In this document: one piece after another, positions 1 to 8,992 of the stretch
Numbering within the stretch: the stretch's first letter is position 1
How the letters are laid out: each line of letters begins with the position of its first letter
Source: an uncultured Blautia sp.
Lineage (GTDB): Bacteria > Bacillota_A > Clostridia > Lachnospirales > Lachnospiraceae
Assembly (NCBI GenBank): GCA_905209435.1
Contig: CAJLTE010000023.1
Span: 1-36,507, forward strand
DNA length: 36,507 nt
Reading direction: 5' to 3'
Program-made: the position numbers and the translations under genes
The notes under the pieces: generated by a model
What the model was told of the DNA's origin: nothing
Databases searched by the model: none
The model's input: the letters and a program-made list of their open reading frames with translations, nothing else

Positions 1-538
1 GATCCATCTCAAACATTGCTTTCTCCAGAGCCTGGAAACCGCCGCTTGCTATGTATTCTTCCAGAGATTCTGCATCAAATTTACCACAGTTCTTCAGAAC
101 AATTCGTGTCTGTTTCGCAATAAACGGAATATCTTTTGGTCCACGGCTTACTTTGCCGCCTTTCTGATAGAGCAGTCTCTCGATTGTTTCATTGCCCTGA
201 ACACTCTTCTCAAAAATCTCCTGGCAGTCTTCGATCTGAACTTTTGTATACTGGATCACATCGTCGCCCTTCTGGATACGAACCAGAGGTCCAAGTTCAC
301 AGACACCCTGACATCCTGTTTTCTTCACACCTATGTGTGCATCTTTGTCATGAGGTCCGAACTCAATTGTTACTCCAGGGGCATCCTTGGCGATTTCCAT
401 GAATTTCTCATAGATTTTCTGGGAACCGGTCGCTACACATCCGGTACCTGAACAGACAAGGATACGACAGTCATAAGAATCAAGCACCTTAACGGCTTCT
501 TCTCTGACCTGGTCTAATGCTTCTTTATTCTGGATCAT
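1..538 (-). CDS. NADH-binding hydrogenase subunit HydB / NuoF-like, N-terminal part
   Basis: This is the first 179 codons of a NuoF/HydB-type flavoprotein subunit; the rest lies left of the window. Such subunits take electrons from NADH through FMN and iron-sulfur centres in soluble electron-bifurcating [FeFe]-hydrogenases or related NADH oxidoreductases. The visible part holds the N-terminal thioredoxin-like [2Fe-2S] domain: LVCSGTGC near residue 30 and TGCQGVCELGP near residue 80 supply four cysteines. After it begins the linker into the FMN/NADH domain. The start ATG overlaps the stop of the upstream NuoE-like gene in an ATGA junction (535-538), which indicates translational coupling. That extra N-terminal domain argues for the HydB/HndC type rather than a plain complex I NuoF. 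The family is confident; the exact complex (hydrogenase or formate dehydrogenase partner) cannot be settled from this fragment. Confidence 0.88.
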   Translation of the reverse strand, partial: MIQNKEALDQVREEAVKVLDSYDCRILVCSGTGCVATGSQKIYEKFMEIAKDAPGVTIEFGPHDKDAHIGVKKTGCQGVCELGPLVRIQKGDDVIQYTKVQIEDCQEIFEKSVQGNETIERLLYQKGGKVSRGPKDIPFIAKQTRIVLKNCGKFDAESLEEYIASGGFQALEKAMFEMD

Positions 539-1017
539 CCCTGTTCGCCCCCTCTCAGTTTATCGATCAGCTCATCTGCCTTCTCAGGTGTCATTCTCGG
601 ATGTACATCCTCATTCACCATCATAGTCGGTGCAAGACCGCATGCACCAAGACAGGAAACGGTTTCTACCGTAAACATCATATCATCTGTGGTTTTCTTT
701 GTTCTGGAAAGCCCCAGTTTCTTATACAATTCTTCCAGAACCGGTATAGATTTTCTTACATGACAGGCTGTTCCGTCACAAACCTTGATCACATATTTAC
801 CTTTCGCATCAAATGAGAAATTCTCATAGAATGTTGCCACACTGAATGCTTTCGCTTCTGTTACACCGATCTGCTCAGCCACATATGTAAGTAACTCCCC
901 TGGCAGATATCTGTATACGCCCTGAATGTCCTGCATGATCGGAATCAGTGATGCCGGCTTTTTACCATAGAAAGCAATGATCTCATCCGCTTTCTGATAA
1001 AATGACTGATCTAGCAT
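535..1017 (-). CDS. NuoE/HydC-like [2Fe-2S] electron-transfer subunit
   Basis: A 160-residue protein of the NuoE family (24-kDa subunit, thioredoxin-like ferredoxin). It relays electrons between the NuoF/HydB flavoprotein and the catalytic subunit. An N-terminal helical domain (about 1-70, with the family motif SVATFYENF) is followed by the cluster-binding domain with C80, C85, C122 and C126 (VCDGTAC and SCLGACG). The length is normal for the family. The start ATG at 1017 is preceded by TAAGGAGGG at good spacing. It is the first gene of a leftward operon with the NuoF/HydB-like gene, which overlaps by four bases. A hydrogenase catalytic subunit would be expected further left. A formate-dehydrogenase-linked version cannot be excluded. 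Confidence 0.9.
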   Translation of the reverse strand: MLDQSFYQKADEIIAFYGKKPASLIPIMQDIQGVYRYLPGELLTYVAEQIGVTEAKAFSVATFYENFSFDAKGKYVIKVCDGTACHVRKSIPVLEELYKKLGLSRTKKTTDDMMFTVETVSCLGACGLAPTMMVNEDVHPRMTPEKADELIDKLRGGEQG

Positions 1018-1080
1018 TTCGCACCCTCCTTATACCTGTTTTTTCTCTTTTTATTGCACTCTTTACATATTGTAACGTTA

Positions 1081-1109
1081 ATTATATGCCTTTTTCGTCA
1101 TTTTCACAA
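1081..1109 (-). promoter_or_regulatory. Likely sigma-A promoter of the NuoE/NuoF-like operon
   Basis: Reading the minus strand, TTGTGA (1104-1109) is followed after 17 bp by a perfect TATAAT (1081-1086). This would place the transcription start about 57 bases before the NuoE-like ATG. The -35 matches consensus at four of six positions. No other good promoter is visible in the gap 1018-1392. Confidence 0.55.
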
Positions 1110-1219
1110 GTGTATTTATAGAAGTTTTCTAAATTTTTATTATTTTTCTCTATAAATATTGGTTTTGTTTGTCTAACTTTTATCAGCTTCGTTCAATAAT
1201 AAACTATGTCTAATCCATC

Positions 1220-1255
1220 CAAAACCAAACTGAGCAAAACAAAGCAAAACCAAAC
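1220..1255. repeat. Pair of 11-bp direct repeats in the 1018-1392 gap
   Basis: CAAAACCAAAC occurs at 1220-1230 and again at 1245-1255, with a partial CAAAAC between them. The surrounding 1110-1320 is AT-rich and shows no coding signal. The repeats lie about 110 bp upstream of the hydrogenase promoter, so they could be an upstream regulatory site. They may also be low-complexity chance. Confidence 0.3.
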
Positions 1256-1323
1256 AGTCTGAAAAATCATCCATGTTCAGAGAATCGCAAAAAAGTCTGA
1301 ATGAAAATATAATAAATAAAAAA

Positions 1324-1365
1324 CAGACCGTATTTTATGAAAACAAAATCATAAAACACAGTCTG
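1324..1365 (-). terminator. Rho-independent terminator of the response-regulator gene
   Basis: On the minus strand CAGACTGTGTTTTATGA pairs with TCATAAAATACGGTCTG (17 bp with two G-T wobbles), and a run of six T follows immediately. It lies 28 bp after the response regulator stop, so no kinase gene follows in the same transcript. Confidence 0.8.
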
Positions 1366-1392
1366 CTTTGCTTTATTTTTTATCCGTTCTGT

Positions 1393-2085
1393 CTATTGAG
1401 CCTGAAAATAATATCCAACGCCCCATTTAGTGTGTACATATTTCGGCTCGCTTGGATTCGTTTCGATCTTCTCACGAAGGCGACGGATATGTACATCCAC
1501 AGTACGTACATCACCCGGATACTCATAACCCCATACAATATTCAACAGATTCTCACGGCTGTAAACCTTGTTCGGATTAAATACCAGAAGTTCCAGTACA
1601 TCAAATTCCTTAGCTGTCAGATTGATTTCTTTTTCTGCGATAAATACACGTCTGCCTTCACAGTCCATACGAAGATCACCGACTTCTATGCTCTTTGCTT
1701 TCTCTTTCTCTTCATGGTCACTTCCCGCACGGCGCATAATGGCTTTGATACGTGCTTTTACTTCCAGAATATTAAATGGTTTGGTGATATAATCATCTGC
1801 CCCATACTCCAGTCCGAGAATCTTGTCCATGTCCTCTCCCTTGGCCGTCAGCATCACGATCGGTACATTGGAAAATTCACGGATCTGCTGGCATACTTCC
1901 AGTCCGTCCATCTTTGGCAGCATCAGATCCAGAAGTATAATATCGTATTTTTTATCTTTTGCTTTCTCTACTGCTTCTTCTCCGTCGTAAGCACAGTCAA
2001 CTTCCATTCCATCCTGTTCCAGGCTGAAACGGATTCCTTTTACAATTAACTTCTCATCATCTACTACCAATACTTTCCTGCTCAT
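1393..2085 (-). CDS. OmpR/PhoB-family response regulator (no adjacent kinase)
   Basis: A 230-residue two-component response regulator. The receiver domain (about 1-120) shows the acidic pair VDDE, the phosphoacceptor in LLDLMLPKMDG near residue 53, the conserved T in MLTAKGE and the K in ITKPF. The C-terminal winged-helix domain (about 130-230) has LTAKEFDVLELL, GDVRTVDVHIRRLREKI and VWGVGYYF-like endings typical of the PhoB/WalR branch. The start ATG has AAGGAG at good spacing, and the gene begins 10 bp after the ComEA-like gene ends, so the two are probably co-transcribed. A terminator follows directly, so its sensor kinase is encoded elsewhere. Which stimulus it answers cannot be read here. 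TGTAA repeats near 16.2 kb resemble sites bound by this subfamily, which is inference only. Confidence 0.93.
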   Translation of the reverse strand: MSRKVLVVDDEKLIVKGIRFSLEQDGMEVDCAYDGEEAVEKAKDKKYDIILLDLMLPKMDGLEVCQQIREFSNVPIVMLTAKGEDMDKILGLEYGADDYITKPFNILEVKARIKAIMRRAGSDHEEKEKAKSIEVGDLRMDCEGRRVFIAEKEINLTAKEFDVLELLVFNPNKVYSRENLLNIVWGYEYPGDVRTVDVHIRRLREKIETNPSEPKYVHTKWGVGYYFQAQ

Positions 2086-2095
2086 TCGGTTCTCC

Positions 2096-2935
2096 TTATC
2101 CTACTACTATCTCATCTTTTATCTTTGCAAAAGTACCTTCTTTGATACCCTGTACATTCATAATATCCTCTATCACAGCAAATGGCCCGTTCTCCTCCCT
2201 GTAAGCAATGATCGCCTGAGCACGGGTCGCCCCGATCCCTGTCAGTGTGGTCAGCTGAGCTTCATCTGCAGTGTTTATGTTAATCCTGTTATCCTGCTGT
2301 CCGGAAGATACAGCTTCTGTATTACGAGAGTTACCACTGCCGGACACATTAGATGCATTCGCCAGTTCCGCCTGGCTCATTCCCTGTTGTTCCATTTCTT
2401 CCCGTGTAAGAATATAAAGCTGCTGACCATCTGTCAGAACTCCTGCACGGTTCACACAATTCTCAACAGCCTCCGGAAGATATCCCCCAGCTGCCTCAAT
2501 CGCCTGAAACACCCTGCTTCCTGCTGCCAGTTCAAACACTCCCGGATTCGCAACCGCTCCGCAGACATCCACATAAATCCTCTCCTGCTGCATTTCTGCA
2601 TTAGAGATTCCTGTATTTCCTGTGTCATTTCCCTCACTGTCGTCAGTACTTCCTGAATCCATCGAATCTGAATCCTCTGTTCCCGGCTTCTGTGAATTCC
2701 TGTCATCCTTCTGGTTATCTGTCACGTCTAAGCTCTTCTTATCTGACGTTTCCTTATCTGATGTTTTTGGGTCTGACGATTCTGCATCCACTTCCGCTTT
2801 CGCTTCCTGGAATCCTTCTATCAGAAACTGTGCCTCTCTGCTCTTACATCCCGTCAGTCCTGTAAGAAATAAAGCACTGCTCAACATCAGTATCACAACA
2901 TAACAAGATTTATTCTTTAATGTCTTTCTCTTCAT
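2096..2935 (-). CDS. ComEA-like lipoprotein with SLBB and helix-hairpin-helix domains
   Basis: A DNA-binding competence-type protein of about 279 residues. The N-terminus carries a lipoprotein signal with lipobox LTGC near residue 30. A long Ser/Asp/Thr-rich linker follows (about 40-115). Next is an SLBB domain (YVDVCGAVANPGVFEL through GQQLYILT), and last a C-terminal helix-hairpin-helix pair (ININTADEAQLTTLTGIG, FAVIEDIMNVQGI). ComEA receives double-stranded DNA at the cell surface during transformation. The ATG at 2935 is preceded by AGAGG, while an in-frame TTG six bases earlier has poorer spacing. comEB/comEC are not alongside; instead a response regulator follows. Membrane anchoring by lipid rather than by a transmembrane helix differs from the Bacillus ComEA layout. 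The domains are sure, the competence role is inferred. Confidence 0.85.
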   Translation of the reverse strand: MKRKTLKNKSCYVVILMLSSALFLTGLTGCKSREAQFLIEGFQEAKAEVDAESSDPKTSDKETSDKKSLDVTDNQKDDRNSQKPGTEDSDSMDSGSTDDSEGNDTGNTGISNAEMQQERIYVDVCGAVANPGVFELAAGSRVFQAIEAAGGYLPEAVENCVNRAGVLTDGQQLYILTREEMEQQGMSQAELANASNVSGSGNSRNTEAVSSGQQDNRININTADEAQLTTLTGIGATRAQAIIAYREENGPFAVIEDIMNVQGIKEGTFAKIKDEIVVG

Positions 2936-3031
2936 CAGCAAGGTCCTCTCTTATTTTAAAAGTAAGAGTCCCCCGTCCATAATGCCACCCTTATTGTAAC
3001 GAAATCTTAAAGATTTTACAATAGTAAACTC

Positions 3032-3466
3032 TTATTTTTGCCATTTAAATATAATAATTCCGGCGATTGCAATAAGCATTCCCAGGATTTTGCGCCATTC
3101 AAAAGGCTGCTTATCCACGCCAAACATTCCAAACAATTCAATCACATAAGCGACCACAAGCTGAGAAATCACAATCAGCATTGCCGCTTTTGCCGGTCCA
3201 AGCGAGCCCATACTCTGAATAACAGTAATCGTAATGAATGCCCCGATCACGCCGCCAAGCAATGTATATTTATTGTCAACTTGCCAGAGCGCAGCTATAC
3301 TTTCCCGACCTGTAAAAAGCCACGCCAGTACACAGACCACAAATGCAGACAACTGCACCCAGCCTGTAGATACCCACAGGCTGGTTTGTTTCGTCACTTC
3401 CGTGTTAAAAACACCCTGAATACTCATCAATGCACCTGACACCAGTGCTGCAATAAATCCCCACAT
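3032..3466 (-). CDS. YdcZ-type (DUF606) DMT-superfamily membrane protein
   Basis: A 144-residue membrane protein of the YdcZ/DUF606 family, a half-size branch of the drug/metabolite transporter superfamily. Five hydrophobic segments are visible: about 1-18, 35-52, 68-88, 95-113 and 125-141. Family signatures are the N-terminal GALMSIQGVFNTEV and the GPAKAAMLIVISQLVVAYVIELFGMFG stretch. Proteins of this size usually work as homo- or heterodimers. The substrate is unknown. The ATG at 3466 follows GGGAGG. It stands alone, between the ComEA-like gene and the beta-glucoside operon. Two further family members occur at 32.95-33.83 kb. Function beyond transport-like is not established. Confidence 0.85.
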   Translation of the reverse strand: MWGFIAALVSGALMSIQGVFNTEVTKQTSLWVSTGWVQLSAFVVCVLAWLFTGRESIAALWQVDNKYTLLGGVIGAFITITVIQSMGSLGPAKAAMLIVISQLVVAYVIELFGMFGVDKQPFEWRKILGMLIAIAGIIIFKWQK

Positions 3467-3623
3467 AATAACTTCCTCCCAAAAATTAATAAACTATTCA
3501 TTTCCCCTAAAATCCTTACTTCAGTGAATAAAAGTCTCCTATTCGCAGTTTGCTTATAACCAAACGGTTTCTTTCGCAAATTAATAAAATCCCCTTCACT
3601 CTGACCTCAAATTTTATGTTTAA

Positions 3624-3653
3624 AAGAGGTACCGCCATTTAGCAGTACCTCTT
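3624..3653 (-). terminator. Terminator after the 6-phospho-beta-glucosidase gene
   Basis: AAGAGGTAC at 3624-3632 pairs with GTACCTCTT at 3645-3653. The minus-strand reading runs into TTTTAAAC, and the plus-strand reading into TTATTCTTT, so it may act both ways. It lies about 90 bp after the GH1 stop. Confidence 0.65.
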
Positions 3654-3741
3654 ATTCTTTATAAGATTAGTTTATTCATTTCAGGCAAAATCATGCGTAC
3701 AACATTAACGCAATTTAGATTACGCTTAATAAATCTGTTCC

Positions 3742-5196
<1,455 letters not shown>

Positions 5197-5298
5197 CTAA
5201 CTCTAGTTCCAGCCTATTTCAGCCTGTCATTTTTTCCAAAATATCACCCTGAAGCAAAGCTTCTCTGTTACCCATAACTTCATTATTTATTCGCAACA

Positions 5299-5342
5299 AC
5301 AGACCAGTAAAGATGTTATCATTCATACTTTTACTGATCTGT
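5299..5342 (-). terminator. Intercistronic hairpin between PTS and glucosidase genes
   Basis: ACAGACCAGTAAA (5299-5311) faces TTTACTGATCTGT (5330-5342), a 13-bp arm with one mismatch. No strong T-run follows on the minus strand, so it may stabilise or process the mRNA rather than end it. It opens the 5176-5553 gap. Confidence 0.4.
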
Positions 5343-5344
5343 TA

Positions 5345-5506
5345 GTCAAGCGGATATTCGCAATCCGCTTCGCTACGTGGCTCTACACCAAATAACTGCT
5401 CCGCAGTTTATCAGAAGGCGCTTGCACGCCTCCTGATACAAGCAAGTCCCCACCCACTGCTTATTGCTTTTCGCAATTGAAACAGGGGACTTACTTGATT
5501 TGGTTA
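5345..5506. repeat. Multi-hairpin dispersed repeat, long copy
   Basis: Several hairpins stand in a row: GCGGAT/ATCCGC (5350-5368), AACTGC/GCAGTT (5394-5408), ATCAGAAGGCG/CGCCTCCTGAT (5410-5437), and a wider one pairing CAAGCAAGTCCCC (5439-5451) with GGGGACTTACTTG (5485-5497). The two ends recur fused together at 21803-21853, and the segment 5388-5410 recurs with three changes at 7922-7944. It fills most of the gap between bglF and bglA. No ORF or T-box or antiterminator motif is visible in it. Its function is unknown. Confidence 0.6.
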
Positions 5507-5553
5507 AAATCCTCAACTTTCAGCCAACTTATCTGTTACCTGATCACTTCAGC

Positions 5554-7539
5554 TTACATTAATTTCAGCAGTTTATCTCCATTCTTCACCTGACCGGCAG
5601 TTTCTGTAGTAATCTCTGTAAATTCATCACTGTTTGTAATGATCACAGGTGTCACGACCTCATAGCCTTCTGCTTTGATCGCATCCATATCAAATTCCAG
5701 TAAAAGCTGTCCTTTTTTCACCTGCTGTCCGTCTTCGATATGACAGGTAAAATGTTTTCCACCAAGTTTTACAGTGTCCATTCCTACATGGATCAGAATC
5801 TCGATTCCGTTCTTACTCTCCATGCCGACTGCATGATGACTGTCAAGAAGTCCTACGATTGTACCGTCAAATGGAGCAAATACTTTTCCCTCTGACGGGA
5901 TCACTGCGCATCCTTTTCCCATTGCTTCACTGGAGAAAACCGGATCATTAACTTCTGAAAGCGGGATCACCTGTCCGATCAGCGGACTGTCTACTGTTTT
6001 CACTGCTACTGTATCTATTACAGTATTTGTTGCTTTATCTGCTACTCTATTTCCAATTTCTGCAGTCTGTGTTGCCGTAGTTTCTACAGTTGCGCCAGTT
6101 ATTGTACTCTCCGTCGGTGTCACATTTGCTGTACTGGAAATCTGTCCTGCTGCAGCTTCGGTCTTAGATACCGGATCATCAAAACCAATGATCTGAATCA
6201 GTACGATTGCGATCACTGCCGCAACTACACATCCGATCACTTCACCAGGGAATGACATCGGCGCATCTTTACTGATCGCATTTACGATCGTAAGCGGTCC
6301 CGGAAGTCCTGCGTATGCATAGTAAGCAGAATGGAAGAAACTCATCACAACCGCACCGATCGCACCACCTGCGCATCCGCAGATAAATGGTTTCTTCAGG
6401 CGAAGTGTAACACCGTAAATGGTAGGTTCCGTAATTCCGAAAAGTCCTGTAACACCTGCAGAAAGTGCCACACCTTTAAACTCTTTATTCTTTGATTTGA
6501 TAAATACTCCAAACGCTGCTGCAACCTGAGCAACAACTGCAATAGTCTGGAATGCCTGGAAAGTATCATGTCCGTTCATTGCAAAGTTTGCAAGGTTAAC
6601 AGGGGTGATTCCCCAGTGGACACCGAAGATAACAACTACCTGCCAGAAACCGCCGATAATGGCACCTGCCAGTGCAGGAGCTGTGGCTGCAAGAAAGTTA
6701 TATCCTTTCGCAATACCGTTTGCTGTAACTGCTGATACCGGGCCAAGTACAAGAATGGTTGCCGGAACCATGATGATAAAGCAGATCATCGGTGTTAACA
6801 GCGGTCTGAATGTCTCCGGAAGTTTCTTCTCAATGAAACGCTCCAGATAAGAAAGAAGCCATACCAGAAGCAATGGAGGAAGTACTGTAGAAGTATAAGT
6901 TGTCTCTGAAAGTTTAATTCCAAGGAAACGGATCGTCTCTCCATCTGCGATTCTTGCTGCCATTTCCGCCCAGCTTGGATTTACCAGTGCACAGCAGCAT
7001 AAAACTGCTATAAATGTGTTGCACTTAAAATGTTTGGACGCTGTTACTGCAATAAAAATCGGCAGAAATGTAAATGGAGTCCATGACATAAAACTCAACA
7101 CTTCATAAGTTCCTGTATTTGCAAAATTCGGTGCCGCCATTGTGATCAAAATTAATGCACCCTGAAGCAGACCTGCCGCAGCCAGAATGTAAACAAATGG
7201 TGCAAATACCGCTGACATCGTTGCAATGATACGGTTTACAACACTCTGTTTCGGCTGTTCTACCTCTTCCATATTTTCATCCAGATGCAGGATTTCGGCT
7301 GCTGCCGCATACACATCTCCTACATGAGTTCCGATCACTACCTGAAACTGTCCATTGTTCTCCACAACTGTGATCACGCCCGGAAGCTCAGAAATCTTTT
7401 CTTTCGCGCCTGCCGGTGTTTCCTTTAATACCAGACGAAATCTGGTCGCACATCTTGTTGCATTGACAATATTCTGCGCACCCCCGACCTCACGGATGAT
7501 GTCATGGGCAAGCTTGTTATAATCTCTTACCTGTGCCAT
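5554..7539 (-). CDS. bglF: Beta-glucoside PTS transporter, IIBCA fusion (BglF type)
   Basis: A 661-residue phosphotransferase permease that imports beta-glucosides while phosphorylating them. Domain order is IIB (about 1-85) with the phospho-cysteine C30 in NATRCATRFRL, IIC (about 100-460) with roughly ten membrane segments and the substrate-loop signature GVTGLFGITEPTIYGV, a Ser/Thr/Ala-rich linker (about 465-510), and IIA (about 515-661) with the active histidine H584 in ILIHVGMDTV. The length is somewhat above the usual 610-630 because of the linker. The ATG at 7539 follows AAAAGGAGAAGG. It sits between its likely RpiR regulator and the phospho-beta-glucosidase. No BglG/LicT antiterminator gene or RAT site is seen, so control is probably by the RpiR protein. 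Confidence 0.94.
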   Translation of the reverse strand: MAQVRDYNKLAHDIIREVGGAQNIVNATRCATRFRLVLKETPAGAKEKISELPGVITVVENNGQFQVVIGTHVGDVYAAAAEILHLDENMEEVEQPKQSVVNRIIATMSAVFAPFVYILAAAGLLQGALILITMAAPNFANTGTYEVLSFMSWTPFTFLPIFIAVTASKHFKCNTFIAVLCCCALVNPSWAEMAARIADGETIRFLGIKLSETTYTSTVLPPLLLVWLLSYLERFIEKKLPETFRPLLTPMICFIIMVPATILVLGPVSAVTANGIAKGYNFLAATAPALAGAIIGGFWQVVVIFGVHWGITPVNLANFAMNGHDTFQAFQTIAVVAQVAAAFGVFIKSKNKEFKGVALSAGVTGLFGITEPTIYGVTLRLKKPFICGCAGGAIGAVVMSFFHSAYYAYAGLPGPLTIVNAISKDAPMSFPGEVIGCVVAAVIAIVLIQIIGFDDPVSKTEAAAGQISSTANVTPTESTITGATVETTATQTAEIGNRVADKATNTVIDTVAVKTVDSPLIGQVIPLSEVNDPVFSSEAMGKGCAVIPSEGKVFAPFDGTIVGLLDSHHAVGMESKNGIEILIHVGMDTVKLGGKHFTCHIEDGQQVKKGQLLLEFDMDAIKAEGYEVVTPVIITNSDEFTEITTETAGQVKNGDKLLKLM

Positions 7540-7596
7540 TTCTTTCCTTCTCCTTTTACCATATATACCCCTGCAGAACTCTTCTGCCGGATTTAC

Positions 7597-7756
7597 TGAA
7601 ATTGAAGTTTCACGCGCGTTTTCTTAACTCCTGTTTCATATCTGATGGGTACAATATATAAAAAGTCTGCTTCTTTTTCAATGTTTTTGAAACACGGTGA
7701 TATGCTGTTTCATATTTTGTGTTTCATTCCTCTGAAAATAGTGCAACAGCGTTTCA
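7597..7756. promoter_or_regulatory. Cluster of TGAAAC/GTTTCA boxes, candidate RpiR operators
   Basis: The bglF leader and promoter hold the palindrome TGAAATTGAAGTTTCA (7597-7612), TGTTTCA at 7632-7638, the inverted pair TGAAACA-N11-TGTTTCA (7688-7712), TGTTTCA at 7720-7726 and GTTTCA at 7751-7756. Several lie around the predicted start site near 7728. The density is above chance. Binding by the adjacent RpiR-family protein is inference. Confidence 0.45.
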
Positions 7757-7764
7757 CGTGTCAA
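7735..7764 (-). promoter_or_regulatory. Likely promoter of bglF-bglA
   Basis: On the minus strand a perfect TTGACA (7759-7764) is followed after 18 bp by TATTTT (7735-7740). This predicts a leader of about 190 bases before the bglF ATG. The -35 overlaps the edge of a GTTTCA box, as expected for repression. Confidence 0.55.
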
Positions 7765-7921
7765 AATAAAAGCTTCTGTTTTGTGCAATTTGCATATATA
7801 ATTATCCCTTTGCTTTCACAACTCCCATAATTCTCAAGCAGGCTCTGCAAAACAGATACCATTTCGCAAAGCCTGTCCAACATCCCTGTTATAATATACC
7901 TAAAGCAAACGGATACTCCAC

Positions 7922-7944
7922 CCAAATAACTGTTTCGCAATTTA
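7922..7944. repeat. Short partial copy of the dispersed repeat, overlapping the RpiR stop codon
   Basis: These 23 bp match 5388-5410 at 20 positions (CCAAATAACTG core, then CGCA and TTTA). The last three bases are the stop codon of the RpiR gene. The rest of the long copy is absent here. Confidence 0.4.
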
Positions 7945-8805
7945 AATATCCTCAATAAGCCCCCACAACAATTTCTCCCCACTTTGCTCATACTTTTTAT
8001 TCAACTTCAGATTTTCATCATATCGTCTGCTGAATTCCATTCCATACAAAATATCCAGCAGATATTTCCCTGATGCAAAGAACATGGAACTCCAGAATTC
8101 CTCCACTTTCTTCTGACCAGCCGCATAGAGAAGTTCATCTGCATAAGGCGCAAGAGTTCCTTCTGTTTTAGAAGTGATCACGATCACCTTTGTCTTATTC
8201 TTACGAAGCATTTTTGCAATCTCCACCAGTCTCTCATTCTCTCCTGTATGACTGATCAGAATCGCAATATGCCCATCCGCCGGCATAGCAGCCTGTAACC
8301 CCTGAATATTCGTAGCAGAAAGCACATTCGCAACCTTTCCCCCATGGAAAAATAAAGACCGTCCATACTCCGCCAGATAAACATTCATATCATACACATA
8401 AAAATCCACACAGCTCGCCTCTGCGATTAGCTTTCCTACCCGCACAAGCTGACTGTAGGAAAATTCTTTCTTCGTTTCCTCAATTGCCTGCTGCTGTACC
8501 CGGGTTGCTTTTCGCACGATCGTCACTACATTTTCCCGTTCAGAGATTGTTACTTTCTCCTGCCGTTCTTCCATCTGACCGTTCTGCACTTCCCGTACAA
8601 ACTGCATCTTGAATTCCGGAAACCCTTTCACTCCCAGTTTCTGGCATAAACGGGTGACCGATGCGGCACTTGTAAAAGTTGCATGTCCCAGCTCCCTGGA
8701 CGAGATCGTCTCCACCAGCTCCGGATGCTCCAGTATATAATTGCAGATATCCCTTTCACGTTCTGTCATATTTTCCTGTTTCTTCATCTGCTGTATCAGT
8801 CCCAT
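7942..8805 (-). CDS. RpiR-family transcriptional regulator (HTH + SIS)
   Basis: A regulator of about 287 residues. The N-terminal RpiR helix-turn-helix (about 1-77) shows LGHATFTSAASVTRLCQKLGVKGFPEFK. The SIS sugar-phosphate-binding domain (about 110-250) shows ISHTGENERLVEIAKMLRKNKTKVIVIT. Such proteins sense phosphosugars, which suits the neighbouring PTS and 6-phospho-beta-glucosidase. The ATG at 8805 has GGGGAAG at ideal spacing; an in-frame ATG at 8823 has no ribosome site and is not chosen. The gene ends 402 bp before bglF, which has its own promoter. Whether it activates or represses is not visible. Confidence 0.88.
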   Translation of the reverse strand: MGLIQQMKKQENMTERERDICNYILEHPELVETISSRELGHATFTSAASVTRLCQKLGVKGFPEFKMQFVREVQNGQMEERQEKVTISERENVVTIVRKATRVQQQAIEETKKEFSYSQLVRVGKLIAEASCVDFYVYDMNVYLAEYGRSLFFHGGKVANVLSATNIQGLQAAMPADGHIAILISHTGENERLVEIAKMLRKNKTKVIVITSKTEGTLAPYADELLYAAGQKKVEEFWSSMFFASGKYLLDILYGMEFSRRYDENLKLNKKYEQSGEKLLWGLIEDI

Positions 8806-8925
8806 AATTCTTCCCCTTTGCATAAAATATTATCTGCTATCATCTGTGCTTTATTCGTCAGTCCTGCCACTCTTATTATCAAAACATGTCTGCCTACTCA
8901 CCATATATTTACCTCTAGAATAAAG

Positions 8926-8954
8926 GAAGGCTATTGCAAAATGCAACAGCCTTC
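8926..8954 (-). terminator. Terminator of the argCJBD operon
   Basis: GAAGGCTATTGCA and TGCAACAGCCTTC form a 13-bp arm with one mismatch. The minus strand continues into CTTTATT. It lies 40 bp after the argD stop. Confidence 0.75.
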
Positions 8955-8992
8955 GAAAATTTTCCACTATTTTATTAATTCAGATACCAGAA

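Noticed and set aside
1060..1110. Rex (NADH-sensing) operator at the hydrogenase promoter
   Set aside because: TTGTGAAA and TTGTAAC fragments occur, but no full TTGTTAA-N4-TTAACAA-like palindrome could be aligned.
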